Below, piece after piece: positions 1 through 9,799 of a stretch of 53,847 bases of DNA; position 1 is the first letter of the stretch; the number at the start of each line of letters is the position of its first letter. Below the pieces are notes generated by a model. It saw only the letters and a list, made by a program, of their open reading frames with translations, had not been told where the DNA came from and made no database searches. This DNA is from Mycobacterium pinniadriaticum (GTDB lineage: Bacteria; Actinomycetota; Actinomycetes; Mycobacteriales; Mycobacteriaceae), in assembly GCF_026242045.1 (NCBI RefSeq), contig NZ_JAPJDO010000037.1, positions 1-53,847 on the forward strand, in the 5' to 3' direction. Both the position numbers and the translations under genes were made by a program.

Positions 1-2430
1 GGCATGGAGATGGAGGCCGAGCTGGGGATTGATTCGATCAAGCAGGTCGAGATTTTGGCGGCGTTGCAGGCGAAGTTCCCTGGTGCTCCGGAGATCCCGG
101 CCTCTGAGTTGGCGAACCTGCGCACTCTGCAGGACGTTGTCGACACGATCGCCGGTTTCGCCGCCGGCGGTACCACCGCGCAGATCGCCGGGGTTCAGCA
201 TTCCGCTCCCGAGTCGTCGGCACCGGTTGGCTTGAGCTGCACCGAGGCCGAGCTCCGAGCCGCGCCGCCCAGCGGGTTGGCGATGGCCGGACTGCGCGAC
301 GGCGTCGTGTTCATCACTCGTGAAGACCCCACCTTCGCCGACGCTCTCGAGCACACGCTGAATGCGCGCGGGATTACGGCCCGGGCTGTCGACGAGGTGC
401 CGGCCGAAGCGGGCGCTGTGATCAGCTTGGCCGCGCTGGCCCCCGCCCGCACCCCCGAAGACTGTGTCGACGTGCACGTACGGGCATTCCACGCCGCTCG
501 CAGCGTGGCCAAGAGCAATGCCCGAACGCGCGTGTTCGTCACGGTGCAGTCGACGGGTGCCCGATTCGTCGCCGCCGACGTGCCGGTCGGTGTTGCCAGC
601 CTGGTGAAGACCGCAGGCTGGGAATGGCCCAACGCCTCAGTGCGGGCCATCGACATGGAGAGCCTTGATGCCGAACGGCTGACGGCCGAGCTCCTCGAGG
701 GCGGCAGCGGTATCGAGGTCGCGCTCCGTGCGGACGGGACCCGGCTCGTCACTGTCGATGACATCGAGTCCTCGGTCGGGGAGGGTGAGACGATCAGCGT
801 CACGCAGGGCGGCGTGGTCGTGGTGACTGGTGGCGCCCGGGGTGTGACGGCGGAGTCGGCGCTGGCGCTGGCCAAGCTGCATGGCCTGCGACTCGCCCTT
901 CTCGGACGTACGGCACTGCGTGAGATCGCCGCCGACGAGCCGACCGGCACCACCGCCGCCGAGATCGCCACCGCCTTGGCGGCATCGGCGCGCGCCCGCG
1001 GCGAGCAGCTGAGCCTGCCGCAGGCACGCGCGCAGGCGGAAAGCCTGCTGGCCGAGCGGGAAGTCCGTGCCACGTTGTCGGCCGCAGAGCGGCAGGGCAC
1101 GCCGGCGCGGTACTTCGCCGCCAGCATCACCGATCGCACTGCGCTGGGAAGCGTGCTGGATGAGGTGCGGCGGAATTTCGGGCCAATCGTCGGAGTCGTC
1201 CACGGCGCGGGTGTGCTTGCCGACAAGCGTCTGGAAGACCTCGACGACGATCAGTTCGTCAAGGTGTTCAACACGAAACTGATTGGTGCCGAAGCGCTTC
1301 TGGATGCGACCGCAACCGATGAGTTGCGCTTCATCTCATTGTTCTCCTCGATCGCGGCACGGGCCGGGAATCCCGGGCAGTCCGCCTACGCGTCGGCCAA
1401 CGCGGCGCTGGAGGCGATCGCCGCCCGGGAGTCCGCGCGCCGAAACGGCGAATGCGTGGTTCGTGCATTCGGCTGGGGCCCGTGGGACGGTGGCATGGTC
1501 GACGCGACGCTGAAGAGCCGGTTCCTCGCCGGCGGTGTCGGTGTCATCCCGATCGCCGAAGGTGCACAGTTCTTCGCCGAACATGCGTTGTGCCGGTCTT
1601 CGGCAACAGCGGTGGTGGTCGCGGCACCTGCCGAGCAGCGCCTGCGCGCGGCACACCTCGAATGGCAGGTGTCGACCGACAACCTGCCGGTACTCACTGA
1701 TCACCAGGTCCGCGGCCGGGTGGTGGTGCCGGTCGTGATCGCGCTCGACGCCATGCTGCGCGCGGCCCGCGGTCTGGTCGCCGACGCGTGTCCGGTGGTC
1801 CGCGACTTCCAGGTGCTGTCGGGCGTCACCCTCGCCGAACACGAACAGCAGGTTCTCAGTATCGATTTCGAGCCGGCCGGAACGTCCTACACGGTGTCCA
1901 TCAGCGACAGCGAGGGCCGGGCGCGGTACCGCGCCACCATCGACACCACCGCCGTTGCGTCACCGGAACTATCGGTTCCGCCGGTGTCCGGGTCGGCGTG
2001 GCCGATGAGTGTCGACGAGGCGTATGCCGGGCCGCTGTTCCACGGGCCGCAGTTCGCGGTGATCGAGCGCCTCGACAGCTTCGGCGGCACCGGCGGAAGC
2101 GCAGACCTCAAGAGTCTGGGCGAACTCGGCTGGCCGCAGAACGGCTGGGCGATCGACGCGGCCGGTATCGATGGTGGATTACAGCTGGGCATCGTATGGG
2201 CGGGTGCGCAGGGACGTCCATTGGTGCTGCCGATCCGTATCGCGCGCGTCGTTCTGCACCGCGCCTTCGGTGACGGCAGCATCGGGCGCTGCCGGTTGGC
2301 CGCGCATCCGGTCAATGACAAGCGGGTCGACTTCGACATCGCGTACGAAACTTCCGACGGTGCGCTTATCGCAACGCTGGAGGGTGTGGAGTTCTACGCT
2401 GCGGGTGGCGCCGCGGGCACTTCGGCGTGA
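1..2430 (+). CDS. pfaA: PfaA-like PUFA synthase subunit, C-terminal part (ACP-KR-DH), 5' truncated by window edge
   Basis: The reading frame is open to the first base and opens inside an acyl-carrier domain, so the gene starts upstream. Residues below count from the ATG at 4. An ACP with the motif LGIDSIKQVEIL (phosphopantetheine Ser11) ends near residue 55; LGIDSIK is the form seen in PUFA-synthase ACP repeats. Residues about 95-265 look like the structural half of a PKS ketoreductase (motif SLVKTAGWEWP). The catalytic KR half starts with VVVVTGGARG near 270 and has the Ser (FSSIAARAGN) and Tyr462 (SAYASAN) of an active SDR. A PKS-type dehydratase follows, with HxxxGxxxxP at His567-Pro576 and a later LFHGPQF motif. 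PfaA proteins are known to run KS-AT-ACPs-KR-DH, so KS, AT and more ACPs are expected to the left. The stop overlaps the next gene by 4 bp (GTGA). Confidence 0.85.
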   Translation, partial: GMEMEAELGIDSIKQVEILAALQAKFPGAPEIPASELANLRTLQDVVDTIAGFAAGGTTAQIAGVQHSAPESSAPVGLSCTEAELRAAPPSGLAMAGLRDGVVFITREDPTFADALEHTLNARGITARAVDEVPAEAGAVISLAALAPARTPEDCVDVHVRAFHAARSVAKSNARTRVFVTVQSTGARFVAADVPVGVASLVKTAGWEWPNASVRAIDMESLDAERLTAELLEGGSGIEVALRADGTRLVTVDDIESSVGEGETISVTQGGVVVVTGGARGVTAESALALAKLHGLRLALLGRTALREIAADEPTGTTAAEIATALAASARARGEQLSLPQARAQAESLLAEREVRATLSAAERQGTPARYFAASITDRTALGSVLDEVRRNFGPIVGVVHGAGVLADKRLEDLDDDQFVKVFNTKLIGAEALLDATATDELRFISLFSSIAARAGNPGQSAYASANAALEAIAARESARRNGECVVRAFGWGPWDGGMVDATLKSRFLAGGVGVIPIAEGAQFFAEHALCRSSATAVVVAAPAEQRLRAAHLEWQVSTDNLPVLTDHQVRGRVVVPVVIALDAMLRAARGLVADACPVVRDFQVLSGVTLAEHEQQVLSIDFEPAGTSYTVSISDSEGRARYRATIDTTAVASPELSVPPVSGSAWPMSVDEAYAGPLFHGPQFAVIERLDSFGGTGGSADLKSLGELGWPQNGWAIDAAGIDGGLQLGIVWAGAQGRPLVLPIRIARVVLHRAFGDGSIGRCRLAAHPVNDKRVDFDIAYETSDGALIATLEGVEFYAAGGAAGTSA

Positions 2431-5400
2431 GCGTTTTCGAACCCGTCGCGATCGTCGGACGCAGTTGTGTACTGCCGGGTGCAGCCACGCCGGAGGCGCT
2501 GTTCGAGGCGTCGATGGCCGGACGTTGCCTGTTGACGCCCACACCACGCGACCACTGGCGCGGGGTGGATCCCGCCAAGCTGGTGGCCAGCGACAAACCC
2601 GGTCTCCGGGTGTCGTCGGCGACCGGAGGCAACATCGATGCCTCGTTCGACCTGACCGAGATCGCAGCGCGGATACCCGATTTCGATCGGCTCGATCCGA
2701 TCGTGCCGTGGCTCGCGCAGTGTGCGCAGCAGGCACTGGGCGGTTCAGTTGCGGCGCCGCGGACCGGATTGATCGTCGGCAACCTGTCGTATCCGAGCAC
2801 CATGGGCACTGCGTTCGTGGAAGCGGTCTGGACGGGTCACGGCAACGACGATCCGCGTAACCGCTTCTCCTCGGGGCTGCCGGTGCACTTGGTCGCCGGG
2901 GCGATGCAGATGAATGGGCCGGTCTATGCCCTCGACGCAGCGTGCGCGTCATCGCTTTACGCGATCAAGCTGGCGTGCGACGCCCTGCACGACGGCGACG
3001 CCGACGTGATGCTCGCGGGCGGTGTCAACGGCTCTGACGACCTCTTCCTGCATCTCGGCTTCACATCGCTACAAGCGCTCAGCCCGTCGGGTCGGTCCCG
3101 TCCCTTCCACGCCGAAGCCGACGGTCTGGTTCCCTCGGCAGGTGCGGCGCTGGTCGCGCTGAAGCGTCTCGACGACGCCGAGCGGACCGGCGACAACATT
3201 CTCGGCGTGATCGTGGGGGTCGGGCTGTCGAACGACGGGCGCCAGAGCGGGTTTCTGGCACCGGCGGTGGGTGGCCAAACCCGTGCCATGATGGCGGCGC
3301 TCGAGCAGGCCGGGCTGACGCCGGCCGACATCGACTATGTGGACTGTCACGCCACCGGAACGCGGCTCGGTGATGCGACGGAACTGGAGAGCATCGCGGC
3401 CGCCTACGGGGATGTGCCGCTGAAGTTGGGTGCGCTGAAAGGCAATCTGGGCCACACCATCACAGTGTCCGGAGCGGCGAGCCTGGTGAATGTGCTGTCG
3501 GCCATGCAGGCGTCGACTCTTCCCCCGTCATTGTGCGAGAAGCCGACCGACAAACTGGGCGATACGTCGTTCACCTTGGTGACAGCAGCCACACCATGGG
3601 AGGGGCCGGTCAAGCGCGCGGCGGTCAGCAACTTCGGCTTTGGCGGCAACAACGCGCACTTGATCGTCGAGAATTACCGTGGGCCAAGGGATTCGGTTGC
3701 GCGACAGCAGCCGCCCACCGACGATGTCGTCATCTGCGGAGTCGGCGTGATCACCGGTGACGCACGCGATGCCGGGGCGTTCCGTCGCCGCGTGCTCGGG
3801 CCGCAGGCGCAGCCCAGCCCGCTCGATGCCGTCGAGCTTGACCTTGCGGGACTTGGCTTTCCGCCAAATGAACTTGCCGGCAGCCTCAGTCAGCAGACGG
3901 CGATGCTGGCCGCGGCAGGGCAGGCGTTGCGCAACGTGACCGTGGATCCGGACCGTACCGGGGTGTTGGTCGGCATGGGGTGCGATGCCACCATTGCCCG
4001 GCAACGGTTGCGGGTGCTGCACAGCGACGACGAACAGTGGCTGGAGGCGAATTTAGCCGCCGCGCCGCAGTTGACCGCCGACGGTGTCGTCGGCACCATG
4101 CCGAACATTCCCGCCAACCGCATCCATGCGCAGCGCGACTTCCGTGGGTTCGGCTTCACCGTCTCCACCGAGGAACTGTCCGGGATCACCGCGTTGCAGA
4201 TCGGTATCCGGGCGTTGCGGCACCGTGAACTCGACACGGTTGTCGCGGGCGCGGTCGATATGTGTTGTGAGCCGGCACATTCACGTGCAGCTGATGCGCT
4301 CGACCCAGATACGAGTGTGGCGCACGGCGACGCCGCGGTGGCGTTCGTCCTCAAGCGGCGTGCGGACGCCGAAGTCGCGGGCGACGAGATCATCGCGGTC
4401 ATCGATACCGACGGTGAACCGATCGCTACGGAGCCGAACTTCGCCGCCGGGCGTATCGGTCGTACCCATGCGGCCAGCGCCGCCGTCGAGATCGCTGCCC
4501 GCGTAGAGGCAGTGCGGGCCCGGGTGCGGGTGGATCAGGCTGGGGCGCAGCCGGCGCCGGGCGGCACAACTGCCGCGGTCTGGGTGGAGGCGCTGGGCGG
4601 ACATGCCGACGGCATTACGGTGTCGGCGCCCGATGGTGCCCCCAAGCCGCTGGCCGTTGGCGTCGTCCCGGTCTCGGAACGGTATGCCGGCGCCAGCCGG
4701 GCTGAATTGCTGAGCCGGATGCAACGCGGCGAACCGGGTGGGGCCGGGCCGGTGCGATGCTCGTTGGTGGGCGACAGCGAGTCCACGCTCGACGCCCTGC
4801 GGCAGCAGGCCCTGCAGCGGCTGGAACGTGGTGAGTCACCGGCAATTCCGGGTATCGCGTTCGCCGAAGCCCCGATGGCCGGTGAACTGGCCTTCACGTT
4901 CACCGGTGCGGCGGCGGCGTACCCGGGTGCCGGACGTGACTTGTTGTTCGCGTGGCCTGAGATCGGTGACGCGCTCACGCGGCGTCTCTCCGGTGTCGGC
5001 GACCTGGCGCGGGCTCTTCACGGTGCCGGGATCACCGCCCTGGATCCGCGAACCCAGCTGACCGGCTGCGCGCTCGTCTGTCAGTCGCAGGCCGAATTCT
5101 CCCGGACCGTCCTGGGTCTCAATCCGACCGCAGCCATTGGCCTTTCGTCAGGCGAGACGAACTCGCTGCTGGCCTTCGGGGTGTGGCGCGACCTGGAGCC
5201 GATGCTGCGCGAGATCGAAGCGTCGGGCATGTACGGCGACGAGCTCACCGGTGCCTGCCGGGTGGCGGCGGCGGACTGGGGCCTCGGGAACCAGCCGGCC
5301 CCATGGGAGTGCTGGCGGATCACCGCACCCCGCGTGGCGGTCGAGGCTGCGCTGGCTGCCGAGCCGCGCGCCTATATGACCATCGTTCAAGCGCCCGACG

Positions 5401-8400
5401 ATTGCGTCATCGGCGGTGATCCCGAGGCGTGTCGGCGGGTGATCGAAGCTGTGGATGGCGCGACCGCGATACCGCTGGGTCTGGATATGGTCATCCATTG
5501 CGAAGCGATGGCACCGTTCGCCGATACCTGGCGCGACATTCACACCCGTGAGACGCACGACGCGCCCGGAGTCCGGTTCTACACCAACGCGGTCAACCGC
5601 GCCTACGTGCCGACCCGGGAGGCGGCTGCCGAGGCGATCACCCGGCAGGCCCTCGAGCCCATCGACTTTCCCGCGACGGTCCTGCAGGCGTGGGAGGACG
5701 GCGTTCGGGTCTTCGTCGAACATGGGCCCCGCGCGATTCTGACCGGAGCGGTGTCGAAGATCCTCGGCGATCGCCCGCATCTCGCGGTCGCACTGGATCC
5801 CCAGGAACGGCGGGGGTTGCGCGCACTGGCCGAAAGCGTGTGCAAGCTGTGGGTTCACGGGCTGCCGGTCGACATCGACGCATTCGATGCGCGCATCCGG
5901 CAACTACATGAACAAGCCATGCCGGTCTCGCCGGAGAACGGCCGCAAGCTGACGCTGGCCGCCCACTGGCCGGATATCGTCTCGACCCCTGAGCCTTCGG
6001 AGAAGGTGCCGACCCCGGCGGCGTCCAAGAATGAGAGTGCGCCCATGCCAGAAGTGGACCGTGGAAATGTCCAAGTCATGCCGCCAGCGCCGGTCCATCC
6101 CGCGCCACTGGTCGTCGCAGCGGGCGGCCCCGCCCAATCCGTGCCCAGCCCCGGCCCGGTGCCCGCCCGGCCGGTCGTGCCGGTAGCCGCGGCGGTCGGC
6201 GATCAGGCGGCCGCGGCGCTGAGTCTGGTCACCTCGGTCAGCGATGCGCATACAGCGTTCCTGGAACGGCAGGCCGATGCCCACACGTCGTTCCTGAAGT
6301 CGCGCGGCGACCTTCTCGCGCTCGTGACAGGACGGCGCGCCGCGATGTCGCCGACCGCCAATGCCCCAGCTGCGTACGCGCCCGCGCCCGCGGCGCCGCC
6401 GAGCGCACCCGCACCTGCCATGCGTGCTGCACCGCCGGCGCCGCCGGCACCCAGCGCGCCGCCTCCGCCACCACCGTCAGCGCCGCCGCCACCCCCTCCG
6501 CCATCGTCACCCCCGCCGGCGACCGCCGAGCCGCAGGCCGTACCCGCGCCGTCCCCGCCGGCGCCCGCGTCGAGCAAGCGGCCCGCACCCGTCGAGGAGC
6601 CGCTATGGACCCGCGCGCAGCTGGAAATCCTTGCCGGAGGCAAGGTCTCGGAGGTCATGGGCCCCAAGTTCGCCGAGTACGACCAGTACGAACGCCTGGT
6701 GCGGATGCCCGAGCCGCCGCTGCTCCTGGCAGACCGGGTGATGAGCATCGAGGGTGAGCCCGGCACGATGGGCACCGGCTGCATCGTCACCGAGACCGAT
6801 GTGGACCCCGACGCCTGGTACATCCACAACGGCCGGATGTCGCCGGGTGTGGTGATCGAGAGCGGCCAGGCGGACCTGCTGCTCGCGTCGTGGCTGGGTG
6901 CGGACTTCACCAATTGCAGCGAACGCGTCTACCGCCTGCTCGGGTGCGACCTGACGTTCATGGGCGAATTGCCCAAGGGTGGCGACACACTGCACTACGA
7001 GATCCACATCGACGGTCACGCGAAAACCGGTGACACCCGACTGTTCTTCTTCCACTACGACTGCTACATCGGCGATCGGTTGATGATCTCGGTGCGCAAC
7101 GGTCAAGCCGGATTCTTCTCCGATGCCGAACTCGCCCAGTCCGACGGGGTGTTGTGGGACGCCGAAGACGACGCACCGCGTGACGGCGCGCGTCGTGACG
7201 ACCCGCCGTGCGTCACCCAGAAGACGTCGTTCAGCCGCGACGATCTGGACGCATTCATCCACGGGCACGCCTACCGGTGCTTCGGAGCCGGCTTCGAGCG
7301 GGCGGCCGCCCACACTCGAACGCCGAGCCTTCCGAGCGGAAAGCTGCAGCTGATCGACGAGATCGCCGAGTTCGATCCGGAAGGGGGCCCGTGGGGCCGC
7401 GGCTACCTGCGTGCCACCGCGGCGGTCCCGAGGGATACCTGGTTCTACGACGGGCATTTCAAGAACGATCCGTGCATGCCCGGGACGCTGATGGCGGACG
7501 CGGCCACCCAGGCGTTGTCCTTCGCGATGGCCGCCTACGGGTTCACCATCGAGCGCGACGGCTGGCGGTTCGAGCCGGTGCCCGACGATATGGCGCGTTT
7601 CGTGTGCCGCGGGCAGGTGACTCCGGACGCCGACCACATGCTCGACTACGAAGTGTTCATCGAGGAGATCATCGACGGCCCCACCCCGACGATCTTCGCC
7701 GCGCTGCTCTGCCGCAGTGACGGCTTCAAGGTGTTCGGATGCCGACGTTTCGGCATGCGGCTCGTTCCGGACTGGCCCATGCCGCCGGGTGCACCCGGAC
7801 CGGTGCGAATCCTGGAGAACACCAAGGATGTTCGCGGTGATCAGGGTGCGCTCCTGGCGTGCGGGCGCGGTATGCCCTCGGATGCGTTCGGCGCTTTGTA
7901 CGCTCCGTTCGACGGCACCCGCCGGGCGCCACGCCTGCCGGACGAGCCCTACCACTTCATGTCGCGGGTGCTCAGTGTGTCCAGCCTGCCGGGCGTGCCG
8001 ACCAAGGGCGGCACCGTCATCGCGGAATACGACGTCCCGGCAGGCGAGTGGTATTTCGCCGACGCCCACGTCGATGCGGTCCCGATGCCGGTGCTGATCG
8101 AGATCCTGCTGCAGCCGTGCGGCTGGTTGTCGTCGTACAACGGTTTCGCCGCCAACCGCCCCGATGATGTGGTGTTCCGCAATCTCGACGGCGGCGACGT
8201 CGTCCAGCACCGGCCGGCACGGGTCGGCACCCTGCGGGTGACCTCGACGCTGGAGCGATTCGCCGACGGTGCGGGCTCGACCATCGTCTTCTTCGATGTC
8301 GTCTGCACCCAAGAGGACGAAGTCGTGATGACGATGAAGACGGCGTTCGGGTTCTTCAGTCCCGAGGCGTTGAAGAATCAGGTCGGCCTGAAGGTGAAGC

Positions 8401-8933
8401 CGGGAGCATTGGAGGCGCTTTCCGAACCGGCCCCGGTCGCATTGTCCTACCGCGCGGCGGAACTCGACGGTGCGCCGTGGCTGGACCAGGGCCGACTGCA
8501 GGTGCTCGACCGGGTGAATTTCTGGCCGGGCGGGGGAGAAGCCGGTCTGGGCCGGTTGGTCGCCGAGTACGACGTCACCCCCGAAGCATGGTTCTTCAAG
8601 GCTCACTTCTTCCAGGACCCGGTGCAGCCCGGCTCGCTGGGACTTGAGGCCATGCAGCAGGCGGCGCGCGCGTTGGCCCGGCTGGCGGGATACGTCCCGG
8701 CCGGCGACGATTACGAGTTCGAGCCGGTCGCCCTGGACCAGGTGTTCAGCTGGAAGTTCCGCGGTCAGGTGACCCCGACCAACAAGCGCACCCGATCCGA
8801 GATCGAGGTCGTCTCCACGGAACGAGACGACCGGGGAGCGCTGATGGTGTTCGACGGGCGGTTCTGGGTCGACGATCTGTGCATCTACGAGACGCGCGGC
8901 ATGGGCGTCCGAGTCATCAGCAGGTCGCCATGA
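2427..8933 (+). CDS. pfaC: PfaC-like PUFA/polyketide synthase, KS-CLF-AT-DH-DH
   Basis: This 2168-residue multidomain synthase has a GTG start overlapping the previous stop. The ketosynthase (about 1-420) has Cys173 (DAACASS), His308 (CHATGT) and His343 (GNLGHT), a complete triad. A second KS-like domain (about 430-700) has TEELSG near 580 in place of the Cys motif, as in chain-length factors. The acyltransferase (about 815-1140) has GLSSGE with Ser907, His1024 (VIHCEA) and EHGPRAI. A helical stretch with a repeated DAHTxFL motif and a Pro/Ala-rich linker (about 1310-1390) follow. Four FabA-like hotdog units come last, with His1467, His1677 (GHFKNDPCMPG), His1881 and His2060 (AHFFQDPVQPG), i.e. 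two pseudodimeric dehydratases. Classical PfaC is KS-CLF-DH-DH with AT on separate PfaB; here the AT is fused in. FabA-type DHs suggest cis double bonds, but the product is unproven. Confidence 0.88.
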   Translation: MSVFEPVAIVGRSCVLPGAATPEALFEASMAGRCLLTPTPRDHWRGVDPAKLVASDKPGLRVSSATGGNIDASFDLTEIAARIPDFDRLDPIVPWLAQCAQQALGGSVAAPRTGLIVGNLSYPSTMGTAFVEAVWTGHGNDDPRNRFSSGLPVHLVAGAMQMNGPVYALDAACASSLYAIKLACDALHDGDADVMLAGGVNGSDDLFLHLGFTSLQALSPSGRSRPFHAEADGLVPSAGAALVALKRLDDAERTGDNILGVIVGVGLSNDGRQSGFLAPAVGGQTRAMMAALEQAGLTPADIDYVDCHATGTRLGDATELESIAAAYGDVPLKLGALKGNLGHTITVSGAASLVNVLSAMQASTLPPSLCEKPTDKLGDTSFTLVTAATPWEGPVKRAAVSNFGFGGNNAHLIVENYRGPRDSVARQQPPTDDVVICGVGVITGDARDAGAFRRRVLGPQAQPSPLDAVELDLAGLGFPPNELAGSLSQQTAMLAAAGQALRNVTVDPDRTGVLVGMGCDATIARQRLRVLHSDDEQWLEANLAAAPQLTADGVVGTMPNIPANRIHAQRDFRGFGFTVSTEELSGITALQIGIRALRHRELDTVVAGAVDMCCEPAHSRAADALDPDTSVAHGDAAVAFVLKRRADAEVAGDEIIAVIDTDGEPIATEPNFAAGRIGRTHAASAAVEIAARVEAVRARVRVDQAGAQPAPGGTTAAVWVEALGGHADGITVSAPDGAPKPLAVGVVPVSERYAGASRAELLSRMQRGEPGGAGPVRCSLVGDSESTLDALRQQALQRLERGESPAIPGIAFAEAPMAGELAFTFTGAAAAYPGAGRDLLFAWPEIGDALTRRLSGVGDLARALHGAGITALDPRTQLTGCALVCQSQAEFSRTVLGLNPTAAIGLSSGETNSLLAFGVWRDLEPMLREIEASGMYGDELTGACRVAAADWGLGNQPAPWECWRITAPRVAVEAALAAEPRAYMTIVQAPDDCVIGGDPEACRRVIEAVDGATAIPLGLDMVIHCEAMAPFADTWRDIHTRETHDAPGVRFYTNAVNRAYVPTREAAAEAITRQALEPIDFPATVLQAWEDGVRVFVEHGPRAILTGAVSKILGDRPHLAVALDPQERRGLRALAESVCKLWVHGLPVDIDAFDARIRQLHEQAMPVSPENGRKLTLAAHWPDIVSTPEPSEKVPTPAASKNESAPMPEVDRGNVQVMPPAPVHPAPLVVAAGGPAQSVPSPGPVPARPVVPVAAAVGDQAAAALSLVTSVSDAHTAFLERQADAHTSFLKSRGDLLALVTGRRAAMSPTANAPAAYAPAPAAPPSAPAPAMRAAPPAPPAPSAPPPPPPSAPPPPPPPSSPPPATAEPQAVPAPSPPAPASSKRPAPVEEPLWTRAQLEILAGGKVSEVMGPKFAEYDQYERLVRMPEPPLLLADRVMSIEGEPGTMGTGCIVTETDVDPDAWYIHNGRMSPGVVIESGQADLLLASWLGADFTNCSERVYRLLGCDLTFMGELPKGGDTLHYEIHIDGHAKTGDTRLFFFHYDCYIGDRLMISVRNGQAGFFSDAELAQSDGVLWDAEDDAPRDGARRDDPPCVTQKTSFSRDDLDAFIHGHAYRCFGAGFERAAAHTRTPSLPSGKLQLIDEIAEFDPEGGPWGRGYLRATAAVPRDTWFYDGHFKNDPCMPGTLMADAATQALSFAMAAYGFTIERDGWRFEPVPDDMARFVCRGQVTPDADHMLDYEVFIEEIIDGPTPTIFAALLCRSDGFKVFGCRRFGMRLVPDWPMPPGAPGPVRILENTKDVRGDQGALLACGRGMPSDAFGALYAPFDGTRRAPRLPDEPYHFMSRVLSVSSLPGVPTKGGTVIAEYDVPAGEWYFADAHVDAVPMPVLIEILLQPCGWLSSYNGFAANRPDDVVFRNLDGGDVVQHRPARVGTLRVTSTLERFADGAGSTIVFFDVVCTQEDEVVMTMKTAFGFFSPEALKNQVGLKVKPGALEALSEPAPVALSYRAAELDGAPWLDQGRLQVLDRVNFWPGGGEAGLGRLVAEYDVTPEAWFFKAHFFQDPVQPGSLGLEAMQQAARALARLAGYVPAGDDYEFEPVALDQVFSWKFRGQVTPTNKRTRSEIEVVSTERDDRGALMVFDGRFWVDDLCIYETRGMGVRVISRSP

Positions 8934-9799
8934 AGGGCATCATCCTGGCGGGAGGCTCAGGGACCCGGCTGCATCCGATCACGCTCGGTGTCTCCAAGCA
9001 GTTGATCCCGGTCTACGACAAGCCGATGGTGTACTATCCGCTGTCCACCCTGATGTTGGCGGGCATCCGCGACATCCTGGTGATCACCACACCGCACGAC
9101 GCCGAGAGTTTCGAGCGGCTGTTGGGTGATGGATCGCGCTTCGGGGTGTCCATCACGTTCGCCCAACAGCCATCGCCGGACGGGCTGGCGCAGGCGTTCA
9201 CCATCGGCGCCGATTTCATCGGCACCGACAAGGTCGCACTGGTCCTGGGCGACAACCTGATCTACGGGCCGGGAATGGGCAACCAGCTCAAGGGTTTCGC
9301 CGATATCGATGGTGGCGCGATCTTCGCGTACTGGGTGGCCGAGCCCTCGGCATACGGCGTCGTGGAATTCGATTCCAGCGGCATGGTGGTGTCCCTGGAA
9401 GAGAAGCCCAAACAGCCCAAGAGCAACTACGCGGTGCCGGGGCTCTACTTCTACGACAACGACGTGGTGTCGATCGCGCGGGAGCTGTCCCCGAGTGATC
9501 GTGGCGAGTATGAGATCACCGACGTCAATCGCGCCTACCTGGAACAGGAGCGGCTGCGGGTGCAGGTACTGCCGCGCGGCACCGCCTGGTTGGACACCGG
9601 CACCTTCGACCAGATGACCGACGCGGCCGACTACGTGCGCACCATGGAACGACGTACCGGTCTGAAGATCGGGGTGCCCGAGGAGATCGCCTGGCGGCAG
9701 GGTTTTCTTACCGACGACGAGCTGCGTGACCGGGCCGATACCCTGGTGAAGTCGGGTTACGGGTCCTATCTGTTGGACCTGCTGGAGAGAGGTTTCTAG
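8930..9799 (+). CDS. rmlA: Glucose-1-phosphate thymidylyltransferase RmlA
   Basis: Forms dTDP-glucose from glucose 1-phosphate and dTTP, the first step to dTDP-L-rhamnose in the cytoplasm. The protein is 289 residues, the usual RmlA length. It opens with MKGIILAGGSGTRLHP, the nucleotide-binding signature, followed by KQLIPVYDKPMVYYPLSTLM, typical of RmlA. YEITDVNR and the LDTGTFDQM segment are also characteristic. The ATG overlaps the pfaC stop as ATGA; a longer in-frame opening from 8879 lies inside pfaC and adds residues that do not belong to the family. Translational coupling to the synthase implies a dedicated rhamnose supply for the lipid rather than the housekeeping copy for the arabinogalactan linker, which is an inference. 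Confidence 0.96.
   Translation: MKGIILAGGSGTRLHPITLGVSKQLIPVYDKPMVYYPLSTLMLAGIRDILVITTPHDAESFERLLGDGSRFGVSITFAQQPSPDGLAQAFTIGADFIGTDKVALVLGDNLIYGPGMGNQLKGFADIDGGAIFAYWVAEPSAYGVVEFDSSGMVVSLEEKPKQPKSNYAVPGLYFYDNDVVSIARELSPSDRGEYEITDVNRAYLEQERLRVQVLPRGTAWLDTGTFDQMTDAADYVRTMERRTGLKIGVPEEIAWRQGFLTDDELRDRADTLVKSGYGSYLLDLLERGF

Noticed and set aside
195..1226. 343-codon open frame antisense to the PfaA-like KR
   Set aside because: Ser/Ala/Arg-rich translation without motifs, fully opposite a well-recognised KR domain.
6430..6530. CCG/CCACC-rich run that resembles a simple repeat
   Set aside because: It encodes the Pro-rich linker in frame and shows no regular unit, so it is not listed as a DNA repeat.
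6603..8606. 667-codon open frame antisense to the PfaC-like dehydratases
   Set aside because: Shadow of codon bias in GC-rich DNA. The opposite frame has clear FabA-type motifs and this one has Arg/His-rich sequence with no family signature.
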